Shown here: piece by piece, positions 23,584 through 32,554 of the stretch
How positions within the stretch are numbered: the stretch's first letter is position 1
How the letters are laid out: each line of letters starts with the position of its first letter
From: Flavobacterium pectinovorum
GTDB taxonomy: Bacteria; Bacteroidota; Bacteroidia; Flavobacteriales; Flavobacteriaceae
Length of the DNA stretch: 64,000 nt
Direction: 5' to 3'
Assembly: GCF_900142715.1 (NCBI RefSeq)
Contig: NZ_FRBX01000005.1
Coordinates: forward strand, 62,001-126,000
Program-made: the position numbers and the translations under genes
The notes under the pieces: generated by a model
What the model was told of the DNA's origin: nothing
The model's database searches: none
What the model saw: only the letters and a program-made list of their open reading frames with translations

Positions 23584-26190
23584 TTGGCAACGAAAGAGAA
23601 AGTGGTGAAAGAAACACCTTTGATGAAACAGTACAACGAAATCAAGAGAAAATATCCTGATGCATGTCTGCTTTTCAGAGTAGGAGATTTTTATGAAACC
23701 TTTGGAGAAGACGCCATCAGAGCTTCTAAAATTCTTGGAATTACATTGACCAAAAGAGGGGCGGGATCTGAAACTGAAACAGCTTTGGCCGGTTTTCCGC
23801 ATCATTCTATAAATACCTACTTGCCAAAATTGGTAAAAGCCGGGCTTCGTGTCGCAATCTGCGATCAGCTTGAAGATCCTAAAATGACGAAAACTATTGT
23901 GAAGCGTGGCGTTACAGAACTTGTAACTCCGGGAGTTTCCTTAAATGATGAAGTTTTACAGTCTAAATCAAATAACTTTTTAGCGTCTGTTTATTTTGCT
24001 AATAAAAGTATCGGAATTTCTTTTCTGGATGTTTCGACCGGAGAGTTTTTAACTGCTCAGGGAAATGCCGAATATATAGATAAATTATTGCAGAATTTTA
24101 ACCCAAGTGAGGTTTTGGTTCCAAAGAATAATAAAGGTAATTTTAAAGATGCTTTTGGAGAAGATTTCCATAGTTTTTATCTGGAAGACTGGATCTATAA
24201 AGAAGATTATGCTTTAGAAACCCTTACAAAACATTTTCAAACCGTTTCTTTAAAGGGTTTTGGAATTGAAGAATTAACAGAAGGAATTATTGCTTCAGGA
24301 GCAATTTTATATTATTTGTCTGAAACACAGCATAATCGTGTGCAGCACATTACGGCAATTCAGCGTATCGCAGAAGATGCTTATGTCTGGATGGATCGTT
24401 TTACCATTAGAAATTTAGAATTATATCACAGTTATAATCCAAATGCAGTAACGCTTTTAGATGTAATTGACAGAACGCTTTCGCCAATGGGAGGACGCTT
24501 GTTAAAACGTTGGCTGGCTCTTCCGTTAAAAGACAGTAATAAAATAAAAGGGCGTCATGATGTGGTTTCGTATCTGAAATCAAACAATGAAGTTTTACAT
24601 AATATTCAATACCAAATCAAGCAAATTTCAGATTTAGAACGTTTGATTTCTAAAATTGCTGCGGGAAAAGTTTCTCCGCGTGAAATTGTTTATTTAAAAG
24701 AATCTCTCGATGCTATTATTCCAATAAAAACATTGGCACTTCAAAGTCCACAGGAAGCAGTAAAAGTTATTGGAGACAGTTTACATGCCTGTGATTTATT
24801 AAGAGAAAAAATAAAAATAACCTTAAATCAGGATGCGCCGGTTGCGATTGCAAAGGGAAATGCAATTGCAAAAGGAATTAGCGAAGAACTGGATGATTTA
24901 CGCGCCATTTCAACTTCTGGAAAAGAATATCTGGAAGGAATTGAAAAAAGAGAATCAGAAAGAACCGGAATCTCCTCTTTGAAAATATCATTCAATAATG
25001 TTTTTGGTTATTATATAGAAGTTAGAAATACGCATAAAGATAAAGTTCCGGAAGAATGGATTCGTAAACAAACTTTGGTAAATGCCGAGCGTTATATTAC
25101 CGAAGAATTAAAAGAATATGAAACCAAGATTTTAGGTGCTGAAGAAAAAATCTATAAGATAGAATCTGATCTTTTCGAACAATTAGTGGTCTGGATCGCA
25201 ACGTATATCAAACCGGTTCAAATGAATGCCAATTTAGTGGCACAATTAGACTGTTTATGTTCGTTTACACAGTTAGCCGTCGAAAACCAATATGTGTGTC
25301 CGGAAATTGATGAAACTTTCGAGCTTGAAATTAAAAACGGAAGACATCCTGTTATCGAAAAACAATTGCCTGTTGGAACTCCATATATTGCTAATGATGT
25401 TTATTTAGATAGAGAAACCCAGCAGATTATTATGATTACGGGTCCGAATATGTCTGGTAAATCGGCTATTTTGAGACAAACGGCATTAATTGTATTGTTG
25501 GCTCAAATGGGAAGTTTTGTTCCTGCGGATAGTGTAAGAATGGGAATTGTAGATAAAATATTTACCAGAGTAGGAGCGTCGGATAATATTTCGATGGGAG
25601 AATCTACTTTTATGGTCGAGATGAATGAAACAGCTTCGATTTTGAATAATATCTCAGACCGTAGTTTGGTTTTATTAGATGAAATTGGAAGAGGTACCAG
25701 TACTTATGACGGAATTTCGATTGCCTGGGCTATTGCCGAATTTCTGCACGAACATCCATCAAAAGCAAAAACTTTATTTGCAACGCATTATCATGAATTA
25801 AATGAAATGACAGAATCGTTGCCAAGAATCCAGAATTATAATGTTGCGGTAAAAGAGTTAAAAGATACAGTTCTGTTTATTCGTAAATTAGTAAAAGGAG
25901 GAAGTGCACATAGTTTTGGAATTCATGTTGCAAAGATGGCCGGAATGCCTCAACTTGTAATTTTGAAAGCTCAGAAGCTATTAAAAAAGTTAGAAAAAAA
26001 TCATTCCAGCGATGCTTTAAACGGAATCAAATCTGCGAATGATGAAATGCAAATGAGTTTCTTTAATTTGGATGATCCTTTGCTGGAAGAGATAAAACAA
26101 GAGATCATGAGTCTTGATATAAATGCAATCACACCTGTTGAAGCATTAATGAAGCTTAATGAAATTAAAAGAATGCTGGTTGGAAAATAA
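23584..26190 (+). CDS. mutS: DNA mismatch repair protein MutS
   Basis: 868 residues, full length. The mismatch-recognition F-x-E motif is [17 protein letters not shown] (about 30-46). The connector, lever and clamp domains follow, then the ABC-type ATPase: Walker A GPNMSGKS (about 620), Walker [18 protein letters not shown] and the conserved THYHEL. The start codon appears to be TTG at 23584 (translated [18 protein letters not shown]); no in-frame ATG lies upstream, and starting at the next ATG (MKQYN) would still keep the mismatch motif. Recognises mispairs at replication. Confidence 0.95.
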   Translation: MATKEKVVKETPLMKQYNEIKRKYPDACLLFRVGDFYETFGEDAIRASKILGITLTKRGAGSETETALAGFPHHSINTYLPKLVKAGLRVAICDQLEDPKMTKTIVKRGVTELVTPGVSLNDEVLQSKSNNFLASVYFANKSIGISFLDVSTGEFLTAQGNAEYIDKLLQNFNPSEVLVPKNNKGNFKDAFGEDFHSFYLEDWIYKEDYALETLTKHFQTVSLKGFGIEELTEGIIASGAILYYLSETQHNRVQHITAIQRIAEDAYVWMDRFTIRNLELYHSYNPNAVTLLDVIDRTLSPMGGRLLKRWLALPLKDSNKIKGRHDVVSYLKSNNEVLHNIQYQIKQISDLERLISKIAAGKVSPREIVYLKESLDAIIPIKTLALQSPQEAVKVIGDSLHACDLLREKIKITLNQDAPVAIAKGNAIAKGISEELDDLRAISTSGKEYLEGIEKRESERTGISSLKISFNNVFGYYIEVRNTHKDKVPEEWIRKQTLVNAERYITEELKEYETKILGAEEKIYKIESDLFEQLVVWIATYIKPVQMNANLVAQLDCLCSFTQLAVENQYVCPEIDETFELEIKNGRHPVIEKQLPVGTPYIANDVYLDRETQQIIMITGPNMSGKSAILRQTALIVLLAQMGSFVPADSVRMGIVDKIFTRVGASDNISMGESTFMVEMNETASILNNISDRSLVLLDEIGRGTSTYDGISIAWAIAEFLHEHPSKAKTLFATHYHELNEMTESLPRIQNYNVAVKELKDTVLFIRKLVKGGSAHSFGIHVAKMAGMPQLVILKAQKLLKKLEKNHSSDALNGIKSANDEMQMSFFNLDDPLLEEIKQEIMSLDINAITPVEALMKLNEIKRMLVGK

Positions 26191-26255
26191 TTCAGATTTA
26201 AAGTTTAGGTTATCAGAAAGTTATAAAATAAGTGTAATTTTTTTTCAAAAAACGC

Positions 26256-26285
26256 TTGTGTAATTGAATAAATGTCCTAAATTTG
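26256..26285 (+). promoter_or_regulatory. Promoter of the tRNA operon
   Basis: TTG (26256-26258), a 19-nt spacer and perfect TAAATTTG (26278-26285), 53 nt before the first tRNA. Confidence 0.75.
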
Positions 26286-26338
26286 CACTCGCAATACGAA
26301 ACAAGTTGAGTATTGTAGTTCTTATAAAAATTTGAAAC

Positions 26339-26411
26339 GCGAAAATAGCTCAGTTGGTAGAGCGCGACCTTGCCAAGGTCGAGGTCGCGGGTTCGAGCCC
26401 CGTTTTTCGCT
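26339..26411 (+). tRNA. tRNA-Gly (GCC anticodon)
   Basis: Full cloverleaf: acceptor GCGAAAA / TTTTCGC, D-arm AGCTCAGTTGGTAGAGC, anticodon loop CTTGCCAAG reading GCC, T-arm GCGGG-TTCGAGC-CCCGT, discriminator T. CCA is not encoded. Confidence 0.96.
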
Positions 26412-26425
26412 CAAAACCATATAAT

Positions 26426-26511
26426 GCTCGGATGGTGAAATTGGTAGACACGCTGGACTTAAAATCCAGTGAACAGCAATGTTCGTGCGGGTTCAAGTCC
26501 CGCTCTGAGTA
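26426..26511 (+). tRNA. tRNA-Leu (TAA anticodon)
   Basis: Class II tRNA of 86 nt with a long variable arm (GAACAGCAATGTTC). The anticodon loop ACTTAAAAT gives TAA; T-arm GCGGGTTCAAGTCCCGC. Acceptor GCTCGGA / TCTGAGT with two G-U pairs. It follows tRNA-Gly by 14 nt, same transcript. CCA not encoded. Confidence 0.95.
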
Positions 26512-26513
26512 CT

Positions 26514-26545
26514 AAAGCCTCTTCTTTTTGAAGAGGCTTTTTTTA
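26514..26545 (+). terminator. Terminator of the tRNA operon
   Basis: AAAGCCTCTTC (26514-26524), loop TTTTT, GAAGAGGCTTT (26530-26540) and a continuing T-run. Confidence 0.92.
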
Positions 26546-26662
26546 TTGTGTAAAGTCAAAGTTTAAAATGATAAATTTACGCAGTAAGCTTATCAGGATT
26601 CTGGAGTTATTAGTCTAAGATCCAAATCATCAATCTAAATCAGTAAAATCTAAAATTTCTAA

Positions 26663-27040
26663 ATGGGTGCATTCGTAATTAGTAGAAGATTTAACGATGA
26701 ATATAAATTTGTATTTACTTCCCGAAAAGGGAAAGTAATATTTACAAGTTTAAGTTATGAGTTGAAATTTGAATGTGAAGAAGATATTGAAAAATTTAAA
26801 CTAAATGTAGATCAGGCTAGATTTTTAAAATTTAAAGGTTCTGGAGGAAAGTATTTTTTTAAATTAATGTTGGGTGAGGTTCATTTTGCAACAAGCCGAA
26901 AATACACTACAGAATTGCTTTTGCAGAAAGGAATAAAAGAAATCGTTACTTATTCTTCAAAATCGGAAATTTTAGATTTCTCGTCGAATGAGTCGATTTT
27001 TGAAGATGAGGAAGTTGTCGAGGAAGAGGAAGTGGAATAA
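26663..27040 (+). CDS. DUF1508 (YegP-like) domain protein with acidic tail
   Basis: 125 residues. Two short alpha-beta repeats can be seen: GAFVISRRFNDEYKFVFTSRKGKVIFTS (about 2-30) and FLKFKGSGGKYFFKLMLGEVHFATSRKYTT (about 53-83), the pattern of DUF1508/YegP modules. The C-terminal 15 residues are almost all Glu, Asp and Val. No export signal. Function not established. 7-bp ATCTAAA-type repeats lie just before the ATG. Monocistronic, ended by the strong hairpin at 27117. Confidence 0.75.
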   Translation: MGAFVISRRFNDEYKFVFTSRKGKVIFTSLSYELKFECEEDIEKFKLNVDQARFLKFKGSGGKYFFKLMLGEVHFATSRKYTTELLLQKGIKEIVTYSSKSEILDFSSNESIFEDEEVVEEEEVE

Positions 27041-27116
27041 TGAGTAAAATTTCAATATTTTAAAAATTCCAAATTCTAATTGCTAGTATTTGGTTTGCAA
27101 ATAAGTGTAATAATAT

Positions 27117-27165
27117 AAAAATCCCAAATTTCATAAACAGAGTGTTTTGAAATTTGGGATTTTTT
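27117..27165 (+). terminator. Terminator after the YegP-like gene
   Basis: AAATCCCAAATTTCA (27119-27133) pairs with TGAAATTTGGGATTT, followed by T-run. Confidence 0.88.
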
Positions 27166-27202
27166 GATATTGGTATTTTGTGCTAAATTTTTAGCATAAA
27201 AA

Positions 27203-27226
27203 AAAACCATCACATTGGATGGTTTT
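27203..27226 (-). terminator. Terminator after the small lipoprotein gene
   Basis: AAAACCATC (27203-27211) / GATGGTTTT (27218-27226); the preceding A-run gives a minus-strand U-tail. Confidence 0.85.
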
Positions 27227-27251
27227 AAAATCTTTAGAACTTAGGTTCTAA

Positions 27252-27476
27252 TTATTTTTTTACTTCTTCAGCAGCTTTAGTAGCTTCAGTAGCAGCAGAG
27301 TCAACTTTTGCAGCAGCAGAATCAACAGTTGCAGCAGCAGAATCAACTACAGCAGCAGCAGAATCAACAGCAACAGCAGTAGAGTCAACAGACTCAGTTG
27401 CAGCAGCATCAGCTTTTTTACAAGAAACAACAGTTAAAACAGCAACAACAGCTAAACTTAAAAATACTTTTTTCAT
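27252..27476 (-). CDS. Small lipoprotein made of VDSAAAx heptad repeats
   Basis: 74 residues. Lipoprotein signal MKKVFLSLAVVAVLTVVSC with Cys19, then KKADAAATES and about five copies of a 7-residue unit (VDSTAVA, VDSAAAV, VDSAAAT, VDSAAAK, VDSAATE), ending TKAAEEVKK. The 7-residue period with V at one position predicts an amphipathic helix or coiled coil lying on or extending from a membrane, by analogy with Lpp or LEA-like helices; this is inference. At DNA level the repeat is a 21-bp tandem (about 27285-27400), so copy number could change by slippage. Own promoter and terminator. Confidence 0.8.
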   Translation of the reverse strand: MKKVFLSLAVVAVLTVVSCKKADAAATESVDSTAVAVDSAAAVVDSAAATVDSAAAKVDSAATEATKAAEEVKK

Positions 27477-27513
27477 CTTACTTTATTATAAAAGGTTAAT
27501 TATTAATTCGTGG

Positions 27514-27521
27514 CAAAGATA
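27514..27521 (-). promoter_or_regulatory. -7 promoter element of the small lipoprotein gene
   Basis: Minus strand TATCTTTG, a perfect TAnnTTTG, 38 nt before the start codon. Upstream (27522-27825) is very AT-rich with long T-runs; I see nothing else in that stretch. Confidence 0.6.
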
Positions 27522-27825
27522 TAAATTTTTTAATATGTAAAATATTTTTTTATTTTTTTTTTTTAAATATTTTCATTGCTCACGATTATCTTATTTATCA
27601 AAGATAGTGCCAAATTAGCGAAAATTTATTATATTATTGTATTTTTTGTATAAATTATTTTTCATTAAATATTCAATAATAGAATTGGCTATTTTGATTC
27701 ACTTCATTGCAGTTTATTTTGCTTTTGACTAATTATTCTGCAAGCTGTAAAAGCTAAAAAGAACGCTTTTAAGCCTTCTTTTTCATGACAATGATACAAA
27801 ACCAGCTTTAACTGTGTTAAAATGC

Positions 27826-29055
27826 TTAAGAAACGATTTTCATAATGCTGTTTGTTGCTCCTGTATTATCCTGAATATAAGACTTGCAAATTTGCCCTTT
27901 TTCTTTTAGAAAATTTTCATCATTAATCAATTGATCAAAACTGTTTTTTAATTCATCGCTATTCGATATTACAGTGCATCCTTTAAGTTTAACCAGTTCT
28001 ACGGCTTCGGCAAAATTGGAGAAATTGGGTCCAATTATAATCGGAATTCCAAACGTTGCCGGTTCCAGAATATTGTGAATGCCCGGATTTCCGAAACCTC
28101 CGCCCACATAAGCGATTGTTCCGTAGCTATAGATTTTAGTTAATAAGCCAATTGTGTCAATTATAAAAACGGAATAATTTGATAAATCAAGATTGTTCTT
28201 CTCTGAAAATAAAACACTTGATTTTGTTATCTGCGATTTAAGATTTGAAATTTGTTCTGTCTTAATATTGTGCGGGGCAATAATAAATTTCACATCATCC
28301 GGAGCCTGATTTATATATTCAGCTATCAGAGCTTCGTCCTTTGGCCACGAACTTCCAATAACAATTGTGGTTTGGTTGTTTTTGAATTTTTCGATATAAT
28401 CAAGCGAATTGTCTCTTTCTAAAATAGCATTTACACGATCAAAACGAGTATCGCCCGAAACAATTACATTGTTAAATCCAATGGCTTCAATTTTTTGTTT
28501 CGAACTTTCATTCTGAACAAAAAAATAAGTAAAGGCTTTTAATGCTTTTCTGTAAAAACCGCCATACCATTTAAAAAACATTTGGCTGTCTCTAAAAATT
28601 CCCGAAATCAAATAGGTTGGGGTTTTGCTTGTTTCTAATTCTTTTAAATAGTTTAGCCAAAATTCATATTTGATAAAAAAAGCTTTTTCAGGATGTACTA
28701 GTTTTAAAAAACGTTTTGCATTTTTTTTGGTATCCAATGGTAGGTATATAGTAACATCTGCAACTGTGTTATTTTTACGCACTTCGTATCCGGAAGGGGA
28801 AAAAAAAGTAACAACAATTTTATGTAAAGGATATTTTTCTTTTATTTTTTCGATTACAGGTAAGCCTTGTTCGTACTCGCCAAGTGAGGCCGAATGAAAC
28901 CAGATAGTTTTGTCTGTGGCTTTTATTTTTTCTTCTAAAATGGAAAAAACGTTTTTCCTACCGTCAATAAAAAGTTTGATTTTAGGACTAAAAAGCGCCA
29001 CAATTTTAAGAAAAAAACCGGCAATGGAAATAACTAAATTGTAAAGAAAAAGCAT
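27826..29055 (-). CDS. waaA: 3-deoxy-D-manno-octulosonic acid (Kdo) transferase
   Basis: 409 residues, GT-B fold family 30. N-terminal membrane-associated helix (MLFLYNLVISIAGFFLKIVALF), then the acceptor domain with WFHSASLGEYEQGLPVI (catalytic Glu in GEYEQ, about 58-62) and the CMP-Kdo site VGSSWPKDEALI...APHNIK and GTIAYVGGGFGNPGIHNILEPATFGIPIIIGP. It adds Kdo to lipid A precursor, an essential early LPS step on the inner face of the inner membrane. Divergent from the DegT aminotransferase gene; galE follows, giving a small envelope-sugar neighbourhood. Confidence 0.94.
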   Translation of the reverse strand: MLFLYNLVISIAGFFLKIVALFSPKIKLFIDGRKNVFSILEEKIKATDKTIWFHSASLGEYEQGLPVIEKIKEKYPLHKIVVTFFSPSGYEVRKNNTVADVTIYLPLDTKKNAKRFLKLVHPEKAFFIKYEFWLNYLKELETSKTPTYLISGIFRDSQMFFKWYGGFYRKALKAFTYFFVQNESSKQKIEAIGFNNVIVSGDTRFDRVNAILERDNSLDYIEKFKNNQTTIVIGSSWPKDEALIAEYINQAPDDVKFIIAPHNIKTEQISNLKSQITKSSVLFSEKNNLDLSNYSVFIIDTIGLLTKIYSYGTIAYVGGGFGNPGIHNILEPATFGIPIIIGPNFSNFAEAVELVKLKGCTVISNSDELKNSFDQLINDENFLKEKGQICKSYIQDNTGATNSIMKIVS

Positions 29056-29100
29056 AGATATAATTTTGGCGCTAAATTACGCTTCTTTCGATTATTTTCA

Positions 29101-29130
29101 TTGTTCAAAGGTATTAAATAACTATTTTTG
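29101..29130 (+). promoter_or_regulatory. Promoter of the DegT-family gene
   Basis: TTG (29101-29103), 19-nt spacer, TATTTTTG (29123-29130). A minus-strand -7 box, TACCTTTG (29113-29106), for waaA overlaps it, so the two divergent promoters may compete. Confidence 0.65.
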
Positions 29131-29192
29131 TGCTTCGTTTAGAGATTTGGTTTCAAAATCAAATCTTAAGTTTTAAATAAATAAAAAGATAA

Positions 29193-30323
29193 ATGAAAAA
29201 AATTCAAATGGTTGACTTAAAGAGTCAATATGAAAAAATAAAAGCCACTGTTGATGCTTCAATTCAAGAAGTTTTAGATACAAATACTTATATAAACGGA
29301 CCATTGGTTCATCAATTTCAAAAAAATCTTGAAGACTATCTAGGGGCAAAACACGTAATACCATGTGCAAATGGTACAGATGCTTTGCAAATTGCCATGA
29401 TGGGATTGGATTTAAAACCTGGTGATGAGGTAATTACTGCCGATTTTACTTTTGCAGCTACTGTTGAGGTTATCGCTTTATTGCAGTTAACTCCGGTTTT
29501 GGTTGATGTTGATATCACAAATATGAATATTGATATCGATGCCATTAAAAAAGCAATTACTCCAAAAACAAAAGCAATTGTTCCGGTACATTTATTTGGC
29601 CGCGCTGCAAATATGGATGCTATTATGGAAATCGCTGCCGAACATAATTTATATGTAATAGAAGATAATGCACAAGCTATTGGAGCTGATTATGTTTCTA
29701 AATCTGGTGAAAAAACTAAGGTTGGTGTAATTGGTCATGTTGCTGCAACATCATTTTTTCCATCAAAAAACTTAGGCTGTTATGGAGACGGTGGAGCAAT
29801 TTTTACAAATGATGATAAACTGGCGCATATTATTAGAGGAATCGTAAATCACGGAATGTATGAGCGTTATCATCATGATGTTGTAGGGGTTAATTCTCGT
29901 TTAGATAGTATTCAGGCAGGGGTTTTAAATGCAAAATTACCTTTGTTAGATGAATATAATAAGGCGCGCCGTCGTGCAGCGACAAAATATAATGCAGCTT
30001 TTGCGGGTCATAAAAATATTGTCACGCCTGAGTTTGACGCAAACGAAAATGATCACGTTTTTCATCAATATGTATTGAGAATTATCGATGCCGACCGTAA
30101 TGCCTTAATGCAACATTTATTAGACAAAGGAATTCCGTGTGCAATTTATTATCCAATTCCTTTGCATTCTCAAAAAGCTTATGTTGATGTTCGTTATAAA
30201 GAAGAGCAATTTCCGGTTACCAATCAATTAGTAAAAGAAGTGATTGCTTTGCCAATGCATACAGAATTAGATGATGAGCAGATTAAATTTATTACTGATA
30301 GCGTAATTGAATTTTTGAAATAA
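29193..30323 (+). CDS. DegT/DnrJ/EryC1/StrS family PLP-dependent sugar aminotransferase
   Basis: 376 residues. Fold type I aminotransferase: ANGTDALQIAM (about 58-68, phosphate binding), IEDNAQAIGADY (about 155-166), and the PLP lysine in FFPSKNLGCYGDGG (about 188-201). These enzymes aminate keto-sugars on nucleotide carriers for O-antigen or glycoprotein glycans, for example 3-amino or 4-amino sugars. The exact sugar is not evident. galE follows 115 nt downstream across a purine-rich repeated spacer (30324-30438). Confidence 0.92.
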   Translation: MKKIQMVDLKSQYEKIKATVDASIQEVLDTNTYINGPLVHQFQKNLEDYLGAKHVIPCANGTDALQIAMMGLDLKPGDEVITADFTFAATVEVIALLQLTPVLVDVDITNMNIDIDAIKKAITPKTKAIVPVHLFGRAANMDAIMEIAAEHNLYVIEDNAQAIGADYVSKSGEKTKVGVIGHVAATSFFPSKNLGCYGDGGAIFTNDDKLAHIIRGIVNHGMYERYHHDVVGVNSRLDSIQAGVLNAKLPLLDEYNKARRRAATKYNAAFAGHKNIVTPEFDANENDHVFHQYVLRIIDADRNALMQHLLDKGIPCAIYYPIPLHSQKAYVDVRYKEEQFPVTNQLVKEVIALPMHTELDDEQIKFITDSVIEFLK

Positions 30324-30438
30324 GAAAGAATATAGAGTAAAGAGAATAGAAAAAGAACATAAGAGACAATAGAAAAAGAGAATAGAAAAACTTATATAAT
30401 CTATCTTCTTTATTCTATTTTCTGTAATCTAAAAAAAA
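30324..30438. repeat. Purine-rich spacer with GAATAGAAAAA repeats
   Basis: About 70 nt nearly all A/G (AGAGAATAGAAAAA units, 30340-30390) followed by a pyrimidine-rich TTCTTTATTCTATTTTCT segment, so the two halves can pair imperfectly. Confidence 0.5.
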
Positions 30439-31455
30439 ATGAAAATATTAGTAACCGGAGGATTAGGATTTATAGGTTCGCATACCGTAGTCGAATTGCA
30501 AAATGAAGGCTTTGAAGTTGTTATAATTGATGATCTTTCTAATGCTTCAGAAGATGTTATACAAGGAATTGTAAATATTACGGGGAAAAAACCTCTGTTT
30601 GAAAAAATAGATTTAAGAGAAAAAGCCGCAGTAAAGGATTTCTTTAAAAAATATAATGACGTTGCGGGCGTAATTCATTTTGCAGCTTCAAAAGCAGTTG
30701 GTGAAAGCGTTGAAAATCCGTTATTATACTACGAGAACAATATTAGTAGTTTAGTTTATTTGTTGCAGGAATTAAAAGAAAAACCTGAGGCAAGTTTTAT
30801 TTTTAGTTCGTCTTGTACGGTTTACGGTCAAGCCGAAAAAATGCCAATTACAGAAGATGCGCCTGTTCAGGCAGCAATGTCTCCTTATGGGAATACCAAA
30901 CAAATAGGAGAAGAAATCATCAATGATACTGCAAAAGTTACTAATATAAGTGCTATTTTGTTGCGTTATTTTAACCCGGTTGGAGCGCATCCAAGTGCAG
31001 AAATTGGAGAATTACCTTTAGGGGTTCCTCAAAATCTGGTTCCATTTATTACACAAACCGGAATGGGATTGCGTCAGGAATTATCTGTTTTTGGTAATGA
31101 TTACCCAACGCCAGACGGTACGGCTGTTCGTGATTACATTCACGTTGTAGATTTAGCAAAGGCACACGTAATTGCATTACAGCGTTTATTGAATAAAAAG
31201 AATGTACAAAAAGTAGAAACTTTTAATTTAGGAACAGGAACAGGAAGTTCTGTTCTTGAAGTCATTCATAGTTTTGAAAAAGTAAGCGATAAAAAACTGC
31301 CATACATAATTAAGCCGCGCCGTGAGGGTGATATTACTGAAGCCTATGCAAATACAGATAAAGCAAACAATGTTTTAGGATGGAAAGCTCAACTAACATT
31401 AGATGAGGCAATGTCAAGTGCTTGGGAATGGGAACAAAAAGTAAGGAATAAATAA
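30439..31455 (+). CDS. galE: UDP-glucose 4-epimerase
   Basis: 338 residues, the standard GalE length. Extended short-chain dehydrogenase: NAD-binding TGGLGFIGSH (about 6-15), Ser-Tyr-Lys catalytic set with SSSCTVYG and SPYGNTKQIGEEI (YxxxK), and the substrate region LRYFNPVGAHPSAEIGE. It interconverts UDP-glucose and UDP-galactose for galactose use and surface polysaccharides. Follows the DegT gene in the same direction. Confidence 0.95.
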   Translation: MKILVTGGLGFIGSHTVVELQNEGFEVVIIDDLSNASEDVIQGIVNITGKKPLFEKIDLREKAAVKDFFKKYNDVAGVIHFAASKAVGESVENPLLYYENNISSLVYLLQELKEKPEASFIFSSSCTVYGQAEKMPITEDAPVQAAMSPYGNTKQIGEEIINDTAKVTNISAILLRYFNPVGAHPSAEIGELPLGVPQNLVPFITQTGMGLRQELSVFGNDYPTPDGTAVRDYIHVVDLAKAHVIALQRLLNKKNVQKVETFNLGTGTGSSVLEVIHSFEKVSDKKLPYIIKPRREGDITEAYANTDKANNVLGWKAQLTLDEAMSSAWEWEQKVRNK

Positions 31456-31474
31456 TTTCTTAAATTAAAATTAT

Positions 31475-31513
31475 AAAATCCCAAATTATACAATTATAAT
31501 TTGGGATTTTTTT
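31475..31513 (+). terminator. Terminator after galE
   Basis: Perfect 16-bp stem AAAATCCCAAATTATA (31475-31490), loop CAAT, complement 31495-31510, then T-run. Confidence 0.92.
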
Positions 31514-31535
31514 ATTCAAAGGCATCTTAAATATT

Positions 31536-32438
31536 ATGAGACAAAGTTTAAATTACAAATTACTATTTGCCTTAACTGCCGTAGGGATTATTTGGGGAAC
31601 TACTTTTTTAGGAATTCGCGTTGCTGTAGAAACAATTCCGCCATGGTTTGTAACATCAATTCGTCAGGGATTAGCCGGTTTGATCGTTATGATCATTTTG
31701 CTGTTTAAAAAAGAATTGACATGGATTGGCTGGAAAAATTTAAAACATCAGTTGGTCCCGTCGGTATTAATGATTGTTATTGCGAATGGTTTTACCACAA
31801 TTGCAGAACAAACTCTCCCTAGCGGACTGGCATCTGTAATGAGTGCTTTGTCGCCAGTGCTTATTTTTATTGGAGGTATTTTGTTTGGATTGCAAAAAGC
31901 AAGCTTAAGAGGATTTATAGGGGTTATAATCGGATTTTCAGGCGTTGTTTTTATTTTCAAAGACGGACTCGGATCGTTCTTGGATGATAATTATAAACAC
32001 GGACTTATGTTTATAAGTTTGGCAATTTTGGCATGGGCAGCAGGCACAATTTATATTAAAATGCAAGCTCATAAACCGAATAATATTGCGTTAAATTTAT
32101 TTTATCAGTTTTCGATGGCTTCGTGTATTCAGCTTGTTTTGGCTTTTATTTTTTCACCAAATCCTGATTTAAGCTCATGGAGTTCAAGAAGTGTTTTTGC
32201 TGCTTTGTATTTGTCTGTATTTGGGTCAGTTATTGCTTTTTTCTGTTATAATTATGCTCTAAAACATGTAACGGCTGTACAGGTTTCTATTTTATCTTAC
32301 GTGAATACAATTATTGCAGTTTTTTTAGGCTGGTTAATTTTAAATGAAAGAATTACAGTAGATTTTATTATAGCAACGATACTTATTATTTTGGGAGTTT
32401 TTATTATTAATTATAAAAAGAAAGAGAAGAGTGTTTAA
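31536..32438 (+). CDS. EamA/DMT family transporter
   Basis: 300 residues with about ten membrane helices in two EamA repeats (about 10-140 and 155-290). Typical signatures: VGIIWGTTFLGIRVAVETIPPWFVTSIRQ near the N-terminus, ALSPVLIFIGGILFG at the end of repeat 1, and AVQVSILSYVNTIIAVFLGWLILNERIT at the end of repeat 2. Inner-membrane exporter of small metabolites (amino acids, nucleobases) by family; substrate unknown. Confidence 0.92.
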   Translation: MRQSLNYKLLFALTAVGIIWGTTFLGIRVAVETIPPWFVTSIRQGLAGLIVMIILLFKKELTWIGWKNLKHQLVPSVLMIVIANGFTTIAEQTLPSGLASVMSALSPVLIFIGGILFGLQKASLRGFIGVIIGFSGVVFIFKDGLGSFLDDNYKHGLMFISLAILAWAAGTIYIKMQAHKPNNIALNLFYQFSMASCIQLVLAFIFSPNPDLSSWSSRSVFAALYLSVFGSVIAFFCYNYALKHVTAVQVSILSYVNTIIAVFLGWLILNERITVDFIIATILIILGVFIINYKKKEKSV

Positions 32439-32487
32439 AGCATAAAATCTAAATCGTTGAAGTGTATTCTTCTAAATAAGTAAAAGC

Positions 32488-32523
32488 AAAATCCTCATAA
32501 CATTTCGTTATGAGGATTTTTTA
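32488..32523. terminator. Bidirectional terminator between the transporter gene and fabD
   Basis: AAAATCCTCATAAC (32488-32501), loop ATTTC, GTTATGAGGATTTT (32507-32520). Confidence 0.92.
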
Positions 32524-32554
32524 TAGGTATAGTTTTTAACTTAAAACTATTAAA

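Noticed and set aside
27477-27825. Possible small gene or ncRNA in a 349-nt AT-rich gap
   Set aside because: No start with a plausible frame, no GC-rich hairpin; only the promoter of the small lipoprotein gene is visible.
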